Shown: positions 29,800 to 38,524, numbered from the stretch's first letter. The stretch is DNA of 64,000 bases from Dehalococcoidia bacterium (GCA_020847985.1 JADLBC010000003.1:124001-188000), one strand, 5' to 3'. The notes: generated by a model from the sequence alone, not told the origin. Made by a program: numbers and translations.

Positions 29800-32094
29800 T
29801 CACTGCCGGGCGAGCGCTTCGAGCACGCGCCGCGGACTCATCGGCAGGTCGTACATGCGCGTGCCGAGCGCGTGCGCGACCGCGTTCGCCATCGCCGGCA
29901 ACGGCGGCACGAACGCCGCCTCGCCCACGCCCCGTACGCCGAACGGGTGCCCCGGGTTCGGCACCTCCACCAGGTGCGTCTCGATCGGCGGCAGGTCGAG
30001 AGCCGTGGGCATGCGGTAATCAAGGAAGCTGCTGTTCTCCATCCGCCCCTCGGCGTTGTAGACGTACTCCTCGTTGATCGCCCAGCCGATGCCCTGGGCG
30101 GCGCCGCCCTGCATCTGACCCTCGACATAACCGGGATGGATCGCCGTGCCCACGTCCTGCACGCAGCTATACCGCGTGAGCGTCACCTTGCCCGTCGCCG
30201 GGTCCACCTCGACATCCGCGATGTGCACCGCGAAGCCCCCCGCGACCCCCCGCGGCACCACCGTCGCATGCCCGATGATCGGCCCGCCCGTGCCGTTCAT
30301 GCGCGCCGCGATCTGGTTCGTCGTCAGCGTCTTCGCCTCGTCGTCGAGGTTCGTGCAGACCCCCGCCTCGTAGCGAACGCGGTCCACGGGTACGTCCCAC
30401 GTCTTCGCCGCCCGTTCAATGAGCTGGCGCTTGAGGTCCTGCGCGGCTTCGTACGCGGCCCAGCCCTGCTTGAAGGTCACGCTGCTCCCGCCCGTGTTCG
30501 AGGTGAAGCCGATCGAGTCCGTGTCCGCCACCGAGGGCCGCACGTCCGTCACCGGCATGCCCACCGCCTCGGCGAACATCATCGCCGCCGTCGTGCGCGT
30601 CCCACCGATGTCGACCGACCCCTCGATGTAGCTCACGCGGCCGTCCGGCAGCAGCCCCGCGATGACCGACGCCGGCCCCGTCGCGTTCCCCCAGAACCCG
30701 GCGGCGACGCCGCGACCGCGCCATGGCCCCTCGATCGGCGAACGGTAGTGGTCCGTGGCCGCCGCCGCTTCCAGCGTCTCCTGGAAGCCCATCGAACCGC
30801 AGGCCACGCCGTTGATGCGCCGGTCACCTTCGTGCGCCGCGTTCAACAACCGTAGCTCGATCGGGTCCTTGCCCAGCATCGCCGCGAACTCGTCGAGCAT
30901 CTGCTCCACCGCGTACGCCCCCGATGGCGCGCCCGGCGCCCGGTACGAAAGCGTCTTCGGCTTGTTCACCACGACATCGATGCCCTCGATGCGGCCGTTC
31001 GCGATGTTGTACGGCGAGAACATGCAGTTCGCCGCTCCCGGCACCGGCGACCCCGGGATCGCGCCCGCTTCGAAGATGAGCCTCGTGTCCGCCGCCGTGA
31101 TGCGCCCCTCGTTCGTGATGCCCATGCGCAGGTGGACGTACGCGGGCGAAGCCGGTCCCATCGCCTCGAACACCTCGAGGCGGCTCACCGCCAGCTTCAC
31201 CGGGCGGCCACATTTCATCGCCAGCAGCGCCGCCACCGGTTCGATGGTGATGTTCAGCTTCGCGCCGAAGCCGCCGCCGATCTCCGCCGGCACCACCTTC
31301 ACCTGCCCCGGCGAAAGCTTCAGGATGGCCGCCGTGTTGTCCCGCACGGCGAACGGCCCCTGCGTCGACGTCCAGATCGTGAGCTGGTGGTCGGTGCTCC
31401 AGAACGCCGTCGCCGCCTGCGGTTCGATATAGCCCTGGTGCGCCGCCGTCGTGTGGTAATCGCGCTCGAGGATGATATCCGCCTCTTCGAAGCCGTTCGC
31501 CAGGTCGCCAAGCTCCATCACGAAGGTGGTCGCGACGTTCGATTGCGGGCCATCCTCGCCCGGGCCGAGGATGCCCCCGGCGCGCGTCGTGCGGCTCGTG
31601 TTCGTGACCAGCCCGTCGATGACGATGGGCGCATCCGGCTTCATCGCCTCCAGCGCGTCGAGCACCGGCGGCAGCAGCTCGTAGCGCACCTCGATGAGCT
31701 TTAGCGCCTCCTCCGCGCGGTGTGGCGAATCCGCCGCCACCGCCGCCACCGCGTGCCCCCGGAACCACGCCTTGTCGCGCGCCATGATGTGCCGGCTGAG
31801 CAGCCCCATGTTCGCCATCGCCCCTTCGGTCTGCTCCCGCAGCACCGCCGAGACTTCCGGGAAGTCCTTCCCCGTCACCACCGCGAACACCCCGGGGAGC
31901 GCCTCCGCCCTGCTCGTATCGATCGAAAGGATGCGCGCGTGCGCGTGCGGCGAACGCAGGAAGCGCGCGTGCAGGTGCCCGGGGATCTGCACGTCGTTCG
32001 CGTACTTCGCCCGCCCCGTCACCTTGTCGATGCCGTCGTGCCGGATGGGCCGCGTGCCCACGATGCGGTAGGGCGGCCGGTCAACCGTCGTCAA
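29800..32094 (-). CDS. Molybdopterin-binding large subunit, xanthine dehydrogenase family
   Basis: About 764 residues if it starts at TTG 32094 (TTVDRPPYRIVGTRPIRHDGIDKVTG); no ATG is available, and the in-frame GTG at 32157 lies upstream of a likely -10 (TAGAAT on the minus strand). The N-terminal aldehyde-oxidase a/b hammerhead domain (TGRAKYANDVQIPGHLHARFLRSPHAHARI) and the molybdopterin domain (IGGGFGAK, QGGAAQGIGWAINEEY, VRGVGEAAFVPPLPA) are complete. The Glu of GVGEA is the family's catalytic base. No FAD or [2Fe-2S] subunit is adjacent. The substrate is unknown. Confidence 0.88.
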   Translation of the reverse strand: MTTVDRPPYRIVGTRPIRHDGIDKVTGRAKYANDVQIPGHLHARFLRSPHAHARILSIDTSRAEALPGVFAVVTGKDFPEVSAVLREQTEGAMANMGLLSRHIMARDKAWFRGHAVAAVAADSPHRAEEALKLIEVRYELLPPVLDALEAMKPDAPIVIDGLVTNTSRTTRAGGILGPGEDGPQSNVATTFVMELGDLANGFEEADIILERDYHTTAAHQGYIEPQAATAFWSTDHQLTIWTSTQGPFAVRDNTAAILKLSPGQVKVVPAEIGGGFGAKLNITIEPVAALLAMKCGRPVKLAVSRLEVFEAMGPASPAYVHLRMGITNEGRITAADTRLIFEAGAIPGSPVPGAANCMFSPYNIANGRIEGIDVVVNKPKTLSYRAPGAPSGAYAVEQMLDEFAAMLGKDPIELRLLNAAHEGDRRINGVACGSMGFQETLEAAAATDHYRSPIEGPWRGRGVAAGFWGNATGPASVIAGLLPDGRVSYIEGSVDIGGTRTTAAMMFAEAVGMPVTDVRPSVADTDSIGFTSNTGGSSVTFKQGWAAYEAAQDLKRQLIERAAKTWDVPVDRVRYEAGVCTNLDDEAKTLTTNQIAARMNGTGGPIIGHATVVPRGVAGGFAVHIADVEVDPATGKVTLTRYSCVQDVGTAIHPGYVEGQMQGGAAQGIGWAINEEYVYNAEGRMENSSFLDYRMPTALDLPPIETHLVEVPNPGHPFGVRGVGEAAFVPPLPAMANAVAHALGTRMYDLPMSPRRVLEALARQ

Positions 32095-32158
32095 TGTGGG
32101 GAACCTCAAGTGCAAGGGTATGTGCCGCGATTCTACCCTTCCCGCGCAAGCATTCACC

Positions 32159-32203
32159 GCGCGGGGTTGCCCCTGGGAACCGGGAACTGGGAACCGGGAA
32201 CTC
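32159..32203. repeat. GGGAACT/GGGAACC heptamers with half palindrome
   Basis: GGGGTTGCCCC, the right arm of the palindrome seen at other loci, is followed directly by four GGGAAC(T/C) heptamers that run into the -10 box of the VOC gene. Confidence 0.75.
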
Positions 32204-32204
32204 G

Positions 32205-32210
32205 TACACT
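32205..32210 (+). promoter_or_regulatory. -10 box TACACT, leaderless VOC gene
   Basis: TACACT ends 6 nt before ATG 32217; the upstream promoter region is made of heptamer repeats. Confidence 0.6.
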
Positions 32211-32216
32211 GCTCCC

Positions 32217-32579
32217 ATGATCCACGGCATCGCCCACGTCCAGGTCGCGATTACGCCCGGCGGCGAGGATGCCGCGCGCGCTTTCTACGGCGGCCTCCTC
32301 GGTCTCTCCGAAGCGCCCAAACCCGCGACCCTCGCCGACCGCGGCGGCTGCTGGTTCCGCTGCGGCCCCCAGGAGATCCACTGCGGCGTCGAGGAGACGG
32401 TCGCCGTCAGCAAACGCCATCCGGCCCTCCTCACGGACGAACTCGATGCCCTCCGCGCCCGCCTCGAGGCCGCGCACGTGCCCATCCAGCTGGACCGCGA
32501 ACTCCCCGGCTACCGCCGCTTCTACGCCTTCGACCCCTTCGGCAACCGCATCGAATTCCTCGAACCGGTGGTGGGATGA
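32217..32579 (+). CDS. VOC-superfamily (glyoxalase-like) protein
   Basis: A 120-residue vicinal-oxygen-chelate protein with two beta-alpha-beta-beta-beta units: HGIAHVQVAITPGGEDAARAFYGGLLGL, then GCWFRCGPQEIHCGVEE, and the C-terminal RRFYAFDPFGNRIEFLEPV. His near residue 7 and Glu near 115 are the likely metal ligands. Many members act as dioxygenases, glyoxalases or resistance proteins; the substrate is unknown. Its stop overlaps the next gene's start (ATGA), so the two are coupled. Confidence 0.85.
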   Translation: MIHGIAHVQVAITPGGEDAARAFYGGLLGLSEAPKPATLADRGGCWFRCGPQEIHCGVEETVAVSKRHPALLTDELDALRARLEAAHVPIQLDRELPGYRRFYAFDPFGNRIEFLEPVVG

Positions 32580-33451
32580 CCCTCCGCGGCGGCGATTTCA
32601 CCGTCCGGCGTTTCGCCGCGGAGGATGCCCCCGCGGGCGACGCCATCCTGCGCGCCGCCTTCGCCGGCAGCGAAGACGAATACCCCGAGGCTGCTCAAGC
32701 CGCCGGCCGCGGCCTCGCCCTGCTCGCGCAGACGGGCCACCACCTGCTCGTCGCCGATGCCGGGCGCCGGCTCGCGGCGGTCGCCCGCTGGCGCGCCGAA
32801 GACGGCGTCGCCACCATCGACCTTCTCGCCTCCGGCATCCCCGGCGCCGGCCGCGCCCTCCTGCGCGGCGTCGAACGCACCCTGCAGGAGCACGGCATCC
32901 GCTACGCACGCATCGCCGCGCCCGATGGCACCCTCCTGGAAGACCTCTTTCGCCGCCATGGCTACACCCCCGTGGGGCGCGCCCCGGCCGTCCCCGGCGG
33001 CCCGCTCATGGTCACCATGGAGCGCCGCCTGCCGCTCCTCACCGTGCGCGAACAGCGCCGCGAGGATGCCGATGCCATCGCCGCCCTCACCGGCGAGGAC
33101 CCCTGGCCCTTCACCCAGGGCCGCCGTCCGGGCTGGTTCGTCCTCGCCGACGGCGACCGCGTCGTTGGCGCCATCTCCGTGCGCGAAAACGGCCGCGGGC
33201 TCGCGCGCGTGCGCCCGCCCGTCGTCGCGCCGGGGTACGCGGGCCGCGGCCTCGAAGTGTGGATGGCCGAACGCGCCGCCCTTCACGCCGAGACCGACGG
33301 CGCCCTCACCATCGCCCTCGATGCTACGCCCGCTCTCGAACACCTCCGCCGCGCCTTCGAGGACCGCCGCTGGTTCCTCGAAGGCCAGACCTTCGTCAAG
33401 CACGCCGCCGCCCACCCCCCGCCCGCGGAGGATGACACCGCCTGGCGCTGA
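32576..33451 (+). CDS. Tandem GNAT-like acetyltransferase domain protein
   Basis: A 291-residue protein coupled to the VOC gene. The N-terminal half (FTVRRFAAEDAPAGDAILRAAF, HHLLVADAGRRLAAVARW, YARIAAPDGTLLEDLFRRHGYTPVGRAPAVPGGPLMVTMER) follows the beta-alpha order of a GNAT domain. The second half (LTVREQRREDADAIAALTG, RPGWFVLADGDRVVGAISVRENG, APGYAGRGLEVWMAERA, FEDRRWFLEGQTFVKH) repeats it. The acetyl-CoA loop in the second domain is only loosely Q/RxxGxG/A (GYAGRGLE). The substrate is unknown. Confidence 0.7.
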   Translation: MTLRGGDFTVRRFAAEDAPAGDAILRAAFAGSEDEYPEAAQAAGRGLALLAQTGHHLLVADAGRRLAAVARWRAEDGVATIDLLASGIPGAGRALLRGVERTLQEHGIRYARIAAPDGTLLEDLFRRHGYTPVGRAPAVPGGPLMVTMERRLPLLTVREQRREDADAIAALTGEDPWPFTQGRRPGWFVLADGDRVVGAISVRENGRGLARVRPPVVAPGYAGRGLEVWMAERAALHAETDGALTIALDATPALEHLRRAFEDRRWFLEGQTFVKHAAAHPPPAEDDTAWR

Positions 33452-33454
33452 GGC

Positions 33455-34024
33455 TCACACGGCGTGCGCGGCCATCGCCCCCGCGCGCATATGCGCCGCC
33501 GCGTCGCGCGCGAAATGGTCAACCGCGTCCCAGTCGGTCAGGTCGTAGTCCCGGTGCGTGTCCGTGAGCCCGGGGAATTCGTGCGCGGCGAGTTGCTTCA
33601 TCGCGAACCGCTTGATCCAGCCGTAGCGCGTGTACAGCAGCGCGCCGCCCAGCAGTGCCACCATGTCCGGGTGCCAGCCCGTCTGCGCGAAGAAGCTCTC
33701 GGCCACTTCGCCCGCCCGCGCGAGATGCGCTTGATCGTGTACGGCCGCCGTGATGCTCACGCTGAAGAAGGCGTTCGGCCGATCCGCGAGCGCGCCCGCA
33801 TGCCGCTTCGTCCACGCCGCGAGTTCCTTGCCGTGTTTGGCGTTGTGTACCGAACCGCCCACCACCACGCCGTCGAACCCTTCGAGCGTGCCCGGCGCGG
33901 CGTCGATCTCCCGGATCTCGGGCTCGCAGCCGTTCGCCCTGAGCCCGGCGGCGATGCGCGCGGCGACGCCGGTGGTGTGGCCCTCGCCCGTCTGAAAGAT
34001 GATCGCGATCCGTGGCCCGGCCAT
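33455..34024 (-). CDS. Flavodoxin-domain protein, HemG-like
   Basis: A 189-residue flavodoxin, ATG 34024 after GGAGG. The FMN phosphate loop is IIFQTGEGHTTGVAARIA near residues 8-25, a second FMN contact is VVVGGSVHNAKHGKELAAW, and the C-terminal DYDLTDWDAVDHFARD is typical of menaquinone-dependent protoporphyrinogen oxidase (HemG). The long inserted loop of HemG (RYGWIKRFAMKQLAAHEFPG) is also recognisable. Oxidation of protoporphyrinogen IX is the likely reaction, but no haem genes lie nearby. Its 3' end faces the GNAT gene. Confidence 0.75.
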   Translation of the reverse strand: MAGPRIAIIFQTGEGHTTGVAARIAAGLRANGCEPEIREIDAAPGTLEGFDGVVVGGSVHNAKHGKELAAWTKRHAGALADRPNAFFSVSITAAVHDQAHLARAGEVAESFFAQTGWHPDMVALLGGALLYTRYGWIKRFAMKQLAAHEFPGLTDTHRDYDLTDWDAVDHFARDAAAHMRAGAMAAHAV

Positions 34025-34141
34025 CGGAACCTCCATGCGTGCGAATGTCCACCCGCCAGCATCGCGCCGCCGGCCCATGGGCGGGCAGCGACCACCGGCC
34101 CCGGTGGCACGGGCCCACGGTCGCGAACGTGCCCCCGGCCC

Positions 34142-34147
34142 TACACT
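34142..34147 (+). promoter_or_regulatory. -10 box TACACT, leaderless SDR gene
   Basis: TACACT ends 6 nt before ATG 34154. Confidence 0.6.
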
Positions 34148-34153
34148 GCCCGC

Positions 34154-34921
34154 ATGACCTATACCGCTCCCGCCCTCCCCGATGGCTCCCGTCCCGTCGC
34201 CGCCGTCACCGGCGCGAGCTCCGGCATCGGCGCCGCCGCCGCGCGCGCCCTCGCCGCCGCCGGGTTCGATGTCGTCCTCGGCGCGCGCCGCCTCGATCGC
34301 CTCCAGGCCATCGCCGCGGAGGTTGGCGGCCGCGCCATTGCCCTCGATGTCACCGACCGCGCGAGTGTCGAGGCGTTCGCCGCCGCGCTCCCGCGCCTCA
34401 ACGTGCTCGTGAACAACGCCGGCGGCGCGCTCGGCCTCGACCCCCTCGCCGACTCCGTCGATGAGCGCTGGCGGACGATGTGGGAGGCGAACGTCTTCGG
34501 CCTCATGCTCATGACCCGCGCCGCGCTGCCGTTGCTCGAAGCCTCCGGCGCCGGCCACATCGTCAATATCGGCTCCATCGCCGGGCTCGAGGCCTACCCG
34601 GGCGGCGCCGGCTACACCAGCGTCAAGCACGGCGTCGTCGCCATCACCGAGACCCTCCGCCTGGAGCTCCTGGGCAAGCCCATCCGCGTCACCGAAATCG
34701 ACCCCGGGATGGTCGAAACCGAGTTCAGCCTCGTCCGCTTCGATGGCGACGAAGCGCGCGCCGCGAACGTCTACGCGGGCGTCGACCCGCTCGTCGCCGG
34801 GGACATCGCCGATTGCATCGCCTGGGCCGTGACCCGCCCGCCGCACGTGAACATCGACACCATGCGCGTCACCCCCATCCAGCAGGCCCGCGCCACCGTC
34901 GTTCACCGCCGCCCCGTGTAG
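34154..34921 (+). CDS. Short-chain dehydrogenase, YdfG-like
   Basis: A 255-residue SDR. VTGASSGIGAAAARALAAAG near residues 17-36 binds the cofactor, GARRLDRL suggests NADP(H), NNAG lies near 86, the catalytic Ser in IVNIGSIAGLEAYPGG near 141, and Tyr-Lys in YTSVKHG near 154-158. ITEIDPGMVETEFSLVRFDGD after the active site and the IDTMRVTPIQQA end match the YdfG/3-hydroxy-acid (serine/threonine) dehydrogenase subgroup. The exact substrate is unproven. Confidence 0.85.
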   Translation: MTYTAPALPDGSRPVAAVTGASSGIGAAAARALAAAGFDVVLGARRLDRLQAIAAEVGGRAIALDVTDRASVEAFAAALPRLNVLVNNAGGALGLDPLADSVDERWRTMWEANVFGLMLMTRAALPLLEASGAGHIVNIGSIAGLEAYPGGAGYTSVKHGVVAITETLRLELLGKPIRVTEIDPGMVETEFSLVRFDGDEARAANVYAGVDPLVAGDIADCIAWAVTRPPHVNIDTMRVTPIQQARATVVHRRPV

Positions 34922-34936
34922 CGCGGCGGCGCCATC

Positions 34937-35143
34937 TCAGGCGGCGGCGAAGGTGACGTGCACCGGCTCGCCCCCGGGCTGGTGGATGACGACGCGCGCC
35001 GGCCGGTTCTCCCGCGCCCACGCGAACGCCAGCTCCCGGGCATCCCCCAGCGATGCGAAGAGCAGCCCCGCCGGCGAATTCGCGCCCACCGCCTCCCAGC
35101 CGGCCGTGTGCTCGCGCAGGATCACCGTCGGGACGGCGGACAT
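34937..35143 (-). CDS. Small hypothetical protein
   Basis: A 68-residue protein from ATG 35143, preceded by AAGGTAAGGGAGA. The pattern VPTVILREHTAGWEAVGANS, LLFASLGDARELAFAWARENRPARVVIHQPGGE suggests a small beta-alpha-beta fold like DUF2188-type proteins. It is convergent with the SDR gene 16 nt away. Its function is unknown. Confidence 0.65.
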   Translation of the reverse strand: MSAVPTVILREHTAGWEAVGANSPAGLLFASLGDARELAFAWARENRPARVVIHQPGGEPVHVTFAAA

Positions 35144-35371
35144 GGGGTCTCCCTTACCTTGATGCACACCATAGGCGTCGTCGATACCATCCCTTCGCAA
35201 CACCGTCCCGGCAATCACCCGGCCATTTATCGCCAAAAGTTCACACGTATTTGGACTATTTCCCGGGCGTCCGGCGCCGCTCCCGTTCTCCTTCCTCTTT
35301 CTCTTTGTCTTTAACCCGGAACCTTCGCGCCGCCACTGGCGTTAGAAATCGCAAGCGAAGGGAGACCCGCC
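35144..35371. other. AT-richer divergent intergenic region
   Basis: The 228-nt gap has locally lower GC. It contains TTGGACTATTT (about 35251-35261), a pyrimidine tract (TTCTCCTTCCTCTTTCTC, about 35289-35306) like the one in the composite repeats, and AAGGGAGA before the next ATG. The string TTGGACTAT recurs at 44849 upstream of the chemoreceptor gene. No ORF is supported. Confidence 0.5.
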
Positions 35372-36121
35372 ATGTCCGTTCTGAAGCGAATCGCACTGGC
35401 CGCGGCGCGCGCGATTGGGGCCATCGTCCTGCTGGCGACAGCCACCACCGAAGCCGGCGCGCAGACGCCCCCGCCATCACCGACGCCGACGGCCGTGTTC
35501 ACCCCCGCCTCGACGGTCACGCCCGGCATCACCCCGCGCGCCGGCAGCCCGACACCCGCGCCCGCCGGTACGCCGCGGCCCGCTCCCACCGAACTCCGCG
35601 TCGCCGTCACCGCCCACCCGCTCGATGCCAACAACGTCCCCCTCCCGCTCGATCGCCGCCCGCCTGACGAGATCGCGGTGAGCTGGCAGGTGCTCCCCGG
35701 CTACACGGGCGTGTTCGAAGTCCAGCGCGCGATTGTCCCGCGCGGTTCGGCGGCGCGCGAATGGAGCCAGTTCGCCACCGTGCCCGCGTCCGCCGCCTCT
35801 GGCGGCCGTGCCACCGCCGGCGACACCGCCCCCGCGGCCGAATCCGCCAGCATCCAGCGCTGCTACCGCGTGCGCACCGTCATCGCCGGCGAGACCGGCC
35901 CCTACTCGTCCGAGGTCTGCACCGCGCTCCCGCCCGTGAGCGTGGGCAGCGTCACCCCGCCGGTCACGGTGACCGTCACGCCCGCGCCTCCGGGGACCGG
36001 GAACGGCACGCCCGCGCACTCGGCCGGGTGGTACGAACTCGCCGTTGTCGTGCTTGGAGCGCTGGGTGTGGCCGGCGCGGCGTCGGTCGCCGCCGGCGCG
36101 TTCACCCGCGGCCGGGCCTAA
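35372..36121 (+). CDS. Exported membrane-anchored protein with Thr/Pro linker and FnIII-like domain
   Basis: A 249-residue protein with a signal peptide (residues 1-32, ending TEAGAQ), a Pro/Thr/Ala-rich linker to about residue 75, a domain of about 100 residues reading like fibronectin type III (PPDEIAVSWQVLPGYTGVFEVQRA, CYRVRTVIAGETGPYSSEVC), a second Pro/Thr linker and a C-terminal membrane helix (VVVLGALGVAGAASVAAGAF) ending GRA. Two Cys flank the second beta segment. Likely cell-surface; the ligand is unknown. The ribosome site is AAGGGAGA. Confidence 0.75.
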   Translation: MSVLKRIALAAARAIGAIVLLATATTEAGAQTPPPSPTPTAVFTPASTVTPGITPRAGSPTPAPAGTPRPAPTELRVAVTAHPLDANNVPLPLDRRPPDEIAVSWQVLPGYTGVFEVQRAIVPRGSAAREWSQFATVPASAASGGRATAGDTAPAAESASIQRCYRVRTVIAGETGPYSSEVCTALPPVSVGSVTPPVTVTVTPAPPGTGNGTPAHSAGWYELAVVVLGALGVAGAASVAAGAFTRGRA

Positions 36122-36230
36122 TCGCACAGGCCAGGTGGATGTCCTCCGGCTCGAGCGCGAACAGCGCCGGGTGCGGAGGCTCCGCCGGCACGCTTCCCCG
36201 CCGCCCAGGGTAGAAGGCGGCGGGCGGCAT
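36102..36230 (-). CDS. Possible 42-residue small ORF
   Basis: It starts at ATG 36230, 27 nt after the acyltransferase stop, and reads MPPAAFYPGRRGSVPAEPPH, then ALFALEPEDIHLACAI. Codon third positions are mostly G or C, as in the real genes here, and it overlaps the convergent gene's end by 20 nt. There is no ribosome site and no family. It is offered only as a candidate. Confidence 0.25.
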   Translation of the reverse strand: MPPAAFYPGRRGSVPAEPPHPALFALEPEDIHLACAIRPGRG

Positions 36231-36256
36231 GGCCGCGTTCACTGCCCGGCGGCCGC

Positions 36257-37387
36257 TCAGGCCGCTTCCACCGAAGCGGGGATGACCGGCGGCTTCGCGC
36301 TCTTGCCCGGCTCGTGCGCGCGCAGCCAGCGCTCCAGCGGGTGCTCCACCAGCTGGTACAGCACCGCGCTCGCCGCGATCGAAAGCCCGCTCGCCAGCGC
36401 CAGCCAGCCCAGGTTCGCCCACACCGCCCGGTAGTGCGTCCCGAAGAGTTCGATGAGCGTGTAGATGACCGTCGCGTGAACGAGGTAGAGCGCGTACGAC
36501 CACTCGCCCAGCCGGACCATCGGGCGCCAGCGCAGGAACGACGCCCGCGCATCCAGGTCGATGTCCGCGGCCGCCACAATCGTGAGCCCGTAGAGCAGCG
36601 GCAGCACCGCATACCCGGCGCTGCCCGTCATCGCCAGCGGCCCCGTGGGCAGCGTCCGCGGGAACACGACGTACGTCAGCACGAACCAGAGACCCGTCAG
36701 CGCCGCCGCCGGCATGAGCCCGATGGGCGCGCGATACCCGCGCTGCACGAGCACCGCCAGCAGCACGCCGAGCGCGAATTCGCCCAGCCGGAAGGGGGGC
36801 GCGATGTAGAGCAGCCAGCCCGTGATTTCGCCCGGCCAGCCCGCCGCCACCTGCGCCGTCGCCGCCATCGCGATGAGCACCCCCGCGCCCGCCGCCGCCA
36901 GCGGCAGCGTCCGCGCCGCCAGTACCCGCCGGATGGCCAGCGGATGGAGCGCATAGAAGAACGCCTCGCAAGAGAGCGACCACGCCGCCGGGTTCCCCGC
37001 GAAATAGACCGACGGCACGACCACCCATGCCTGCAACAGCCCCAGCGAAAGCAGCACCGGCCCCCACGCCACCGTGTTGCCCTGCATCGAATAGAACACC
37101 GGCAGCGCCAGCAGCGTTGTCAGCGCGTGCAGCGGCACGATGCGCGCGAACCGCCGCCAGTAGAACGGCTTCGGCGCGTCCGACGTCCGGAACGACCAGG
37201 TGAGCACGAACCCCGAGAGCACGAAGAAGAAGGTCACGCCCGTGGCGCCGAACCCCTCGAAGTGCACGAGCACGGGCAGGCGCGCGAAGTTCGTGACGTG
37301 GTGGAGCAGCACGAAATAGGCCGCGAAGAACCGCAGCCCGGTAAGGGAATCGAGCCGCGTATGCAACGGCCACGGCTCCCGCCGCAA
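36257..37387 (-). CDS. Acyltransferase 3 family membrane protein
   Basis: About 376 residues if it starts at TTG 37387; a TATTTC 7 nt upstream fits the leaderless pattern, and an upstream in-frame GTG (37408) is the alternative. RLDSLTGLRFFAAYFVLLHHVTNF is the OafA/NodX-type N-terminus with the conserved Arg and His, GVTFFFVLSGFVLTWSF is the second motif, and RRFARIVPLHALTT the third. About ten membrane helices follow. Such enzymes O-acylate exported glycans or lipids. The acceptor is unknown. Confidence 0.85.
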   Translation of the reverse strand: MRREPWPLHTRLDSLTGLRFFAAYFVLLHHVTNFARLPVLVHFEGFGATGVTFFFVLSGFVLTWSFRTSDAPKPFYWRRFARIVPLHALTTLLALPVFYSMQGNTVAWGPVLLSLGLLQAWVVVPSVYFAGNPAAWSLSCEAFFYALHPLAIRRVLAARTLPLAAAGAGVLIAMAATAQVAAGWPGEITGWLLYIAPPFRLGEFALGVLLAVLVQRGYRAPIGLMPAAALTGLWFVLTYVVFPRTLPTGPLAMTGSAGYAVLPLLYGLTIVAAADIDLDARASFLRWRPMVRLGEWSYALYLVHATVIYTLIELFGTHYRAVWANLGWLALASGLSIAASAVLYQLVEHPLERWLRAHEPGKSAKPPVIPASVEAA

Positions 37388-37509
37388 CGAAATTGAAATA
37401 CCCCGCGTCACCGTCGCGCAGTGTAGGGGGCGGCATCGCACACCGTCACCGTGGCGCGTCCGATGTTCACGGTTACGCGCCGTTATGGCGCGCCCGGCCC
37501 CGCCTCGCC

Positions 37510-37515
37510 TACGCT
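37510..37515 (+). promoter_or_regulatory. -10 box TACGCT, leaderless methyltransferase
   Basis: TACGCT ends 6 nt before ATG 37522. Confidence 0.6.
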
Positions 37516-37521
37516 CACGCC

Positions 37522-38271
37522 ATGAGCGCCCCCCAGAACATCTACGACGATGCCGCCTTCTTCGCCGGCTATTCCCGCCTCCCCCGCTTCGGCGAAGGCT
37601 GGACCGGCGCCTTCGAGCACGCCGCGTTCATGTCGCTCCTGCCACCGGCCCGCGGCCTGCGCGTGCTCGACCTCGGCTGCGGCGTGGGCCAGCTCGCTCA
37701 CTACCTCGCCGCCGCGGGCGCCGCGCGCGCCGTCGCCGCCGACCTCTCGGCGCGCATGCTCGCGGAGGCGCGCCGCCATCGCCGGCACCCGAAGCTGGAT
37801 TTCGTGCGCGCCGCGATCGAGCGCCTCGCCTTCGCCCCCGCGAGCTTCGACCTGGCCGTGAGTTCGCTCGCCGTTCACTATGTCGCGGACTGGCCACGGC
37901 TCTGCCGCGAACTCGCCACCTGGATCGCGCCGGGCGGCCTCTTCGTCTACTCGACCGAGCACCCCGTCTATCTCAGCCGCGCCACGGAGGCGGGCTGGCT
38001 CGACCCCTCGCCCGCGGCGACACCCGCCTGGGCCCTCACCCGCTACGGCGACGAAGGCGAACGCAGCGAGCACTGGATCGTCGAGGGCGTGCGCAAGCAC
38101 CACCGCATGGTCTCGACGCAGCTCAACGGGCTCATCGATGCCGGCTTCGCCATCGAGCGCGTGCTCGAACCGATGCCCACGCCCGCCATGCTCGAGGCCC
38201 ACCCGGAGTGGGCGATCGAGGCGAACCGCCCCTTCGCCCTGCTCGTGCGCGCCCGCAGGCTTCCCCGCTAG
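37522..38271 (+). CDS. Class I SAM-dependent methyltransferase
   Basis: A 249-residue protein. NIYDDAAFFAGYSRLPR at the N-terminus, motif I VLDLGCGVGQLAHYLAAAG near residues 49-67, AVAADLSARMLAEA near 72-85, SFDLAVSSLAVHYVADW near 111-127 and APGGLFVYSTEHPVYLS near 140-156 match a common family of uncharacterised methyltransferases annotated from SmtA/Tam-like relatives. The substrate is unknown. Its stop overlaps the convergent small-protein gene by 4 nt. Confidence 0.87.
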   Translation: MSAPQNIYDDAAFFAGYSRLPRFGEGWTGAFEHAAFMSLLPPARGLRVLDLGCGVGQLAHYLAAAGAARAVAADLSARMLAEARRHRRHPKLDFVRAAIERLAFAPASFDLAVSSLAVHYVADWPRLCRELATWIAPGGLFVYSTEHPVYLSRATEAGWLDPSPAATPAWALTRYGDEGERSEHWIVEGVRKHHRMVSTQLNGLIDAGFAIERVLEPMPTPAMLEAHPEWAIEANRPFALLVRARRLPR

Positions 38272-38510
38272 TCGGCCCAGTCCGGCTTGCGGATCTGCGA
38301 ACGCTCCCGCCGCACGATGCCGCGGGCGAAGTCCTCGTTCGCCTTGTGCACGTAGTCGAACATGTCGTCGCTGCCGAGCTTCATCTTCGAGGAACGCCAG
38401 CGCTTGAGCATGGCGCGGTCCTTGTCGCTCAGGCCCGCCTCCTCGGCGATGCGGTTGATGATCACCGTCAGGGCCTCGGCGAGTTCGTCGTCGCTGAACT
38501 TCACTTCCAT
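38268..38510 (-). CDS. Small acidic hypothetical protein, paralogue of its neighbour
   Basis: An 80-residue predicted all-helical protein (EVKFSDDELAEALTVIINRIAEEAGLSDKDRAMLKRWRSSKMKLGSDDM, cited as pattern over residues 2-50). The segment LSDKDRAMLKRWRS aligns with ISEEAKELIRRWRS of the next protein upstream, so the two are probably diverged copies. No known family or membrane segment. The two genes are 14 nt apart and probably co-transcribed with the crotonase before them. Confidence 0.65.
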   Translation of the reverse strand: MEVKFSDDELAEALTVIINRIAEEAGLSDKDRAMLKRWRSSKMKLGSDDMFDYVHKANEDFARGIVRRERSQIRKPDWAD

Positions 38511-38524
38511 CGTCGTCCCCTCGC

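Noticed and set aside
32095-32157. GTG 32157 as start of the molybdopterin subunit
   Set aside because: A TAGAAT -10 lies downstream of it and the extra residues do not resemble the family; TTG 32094 is preferred, with caution.
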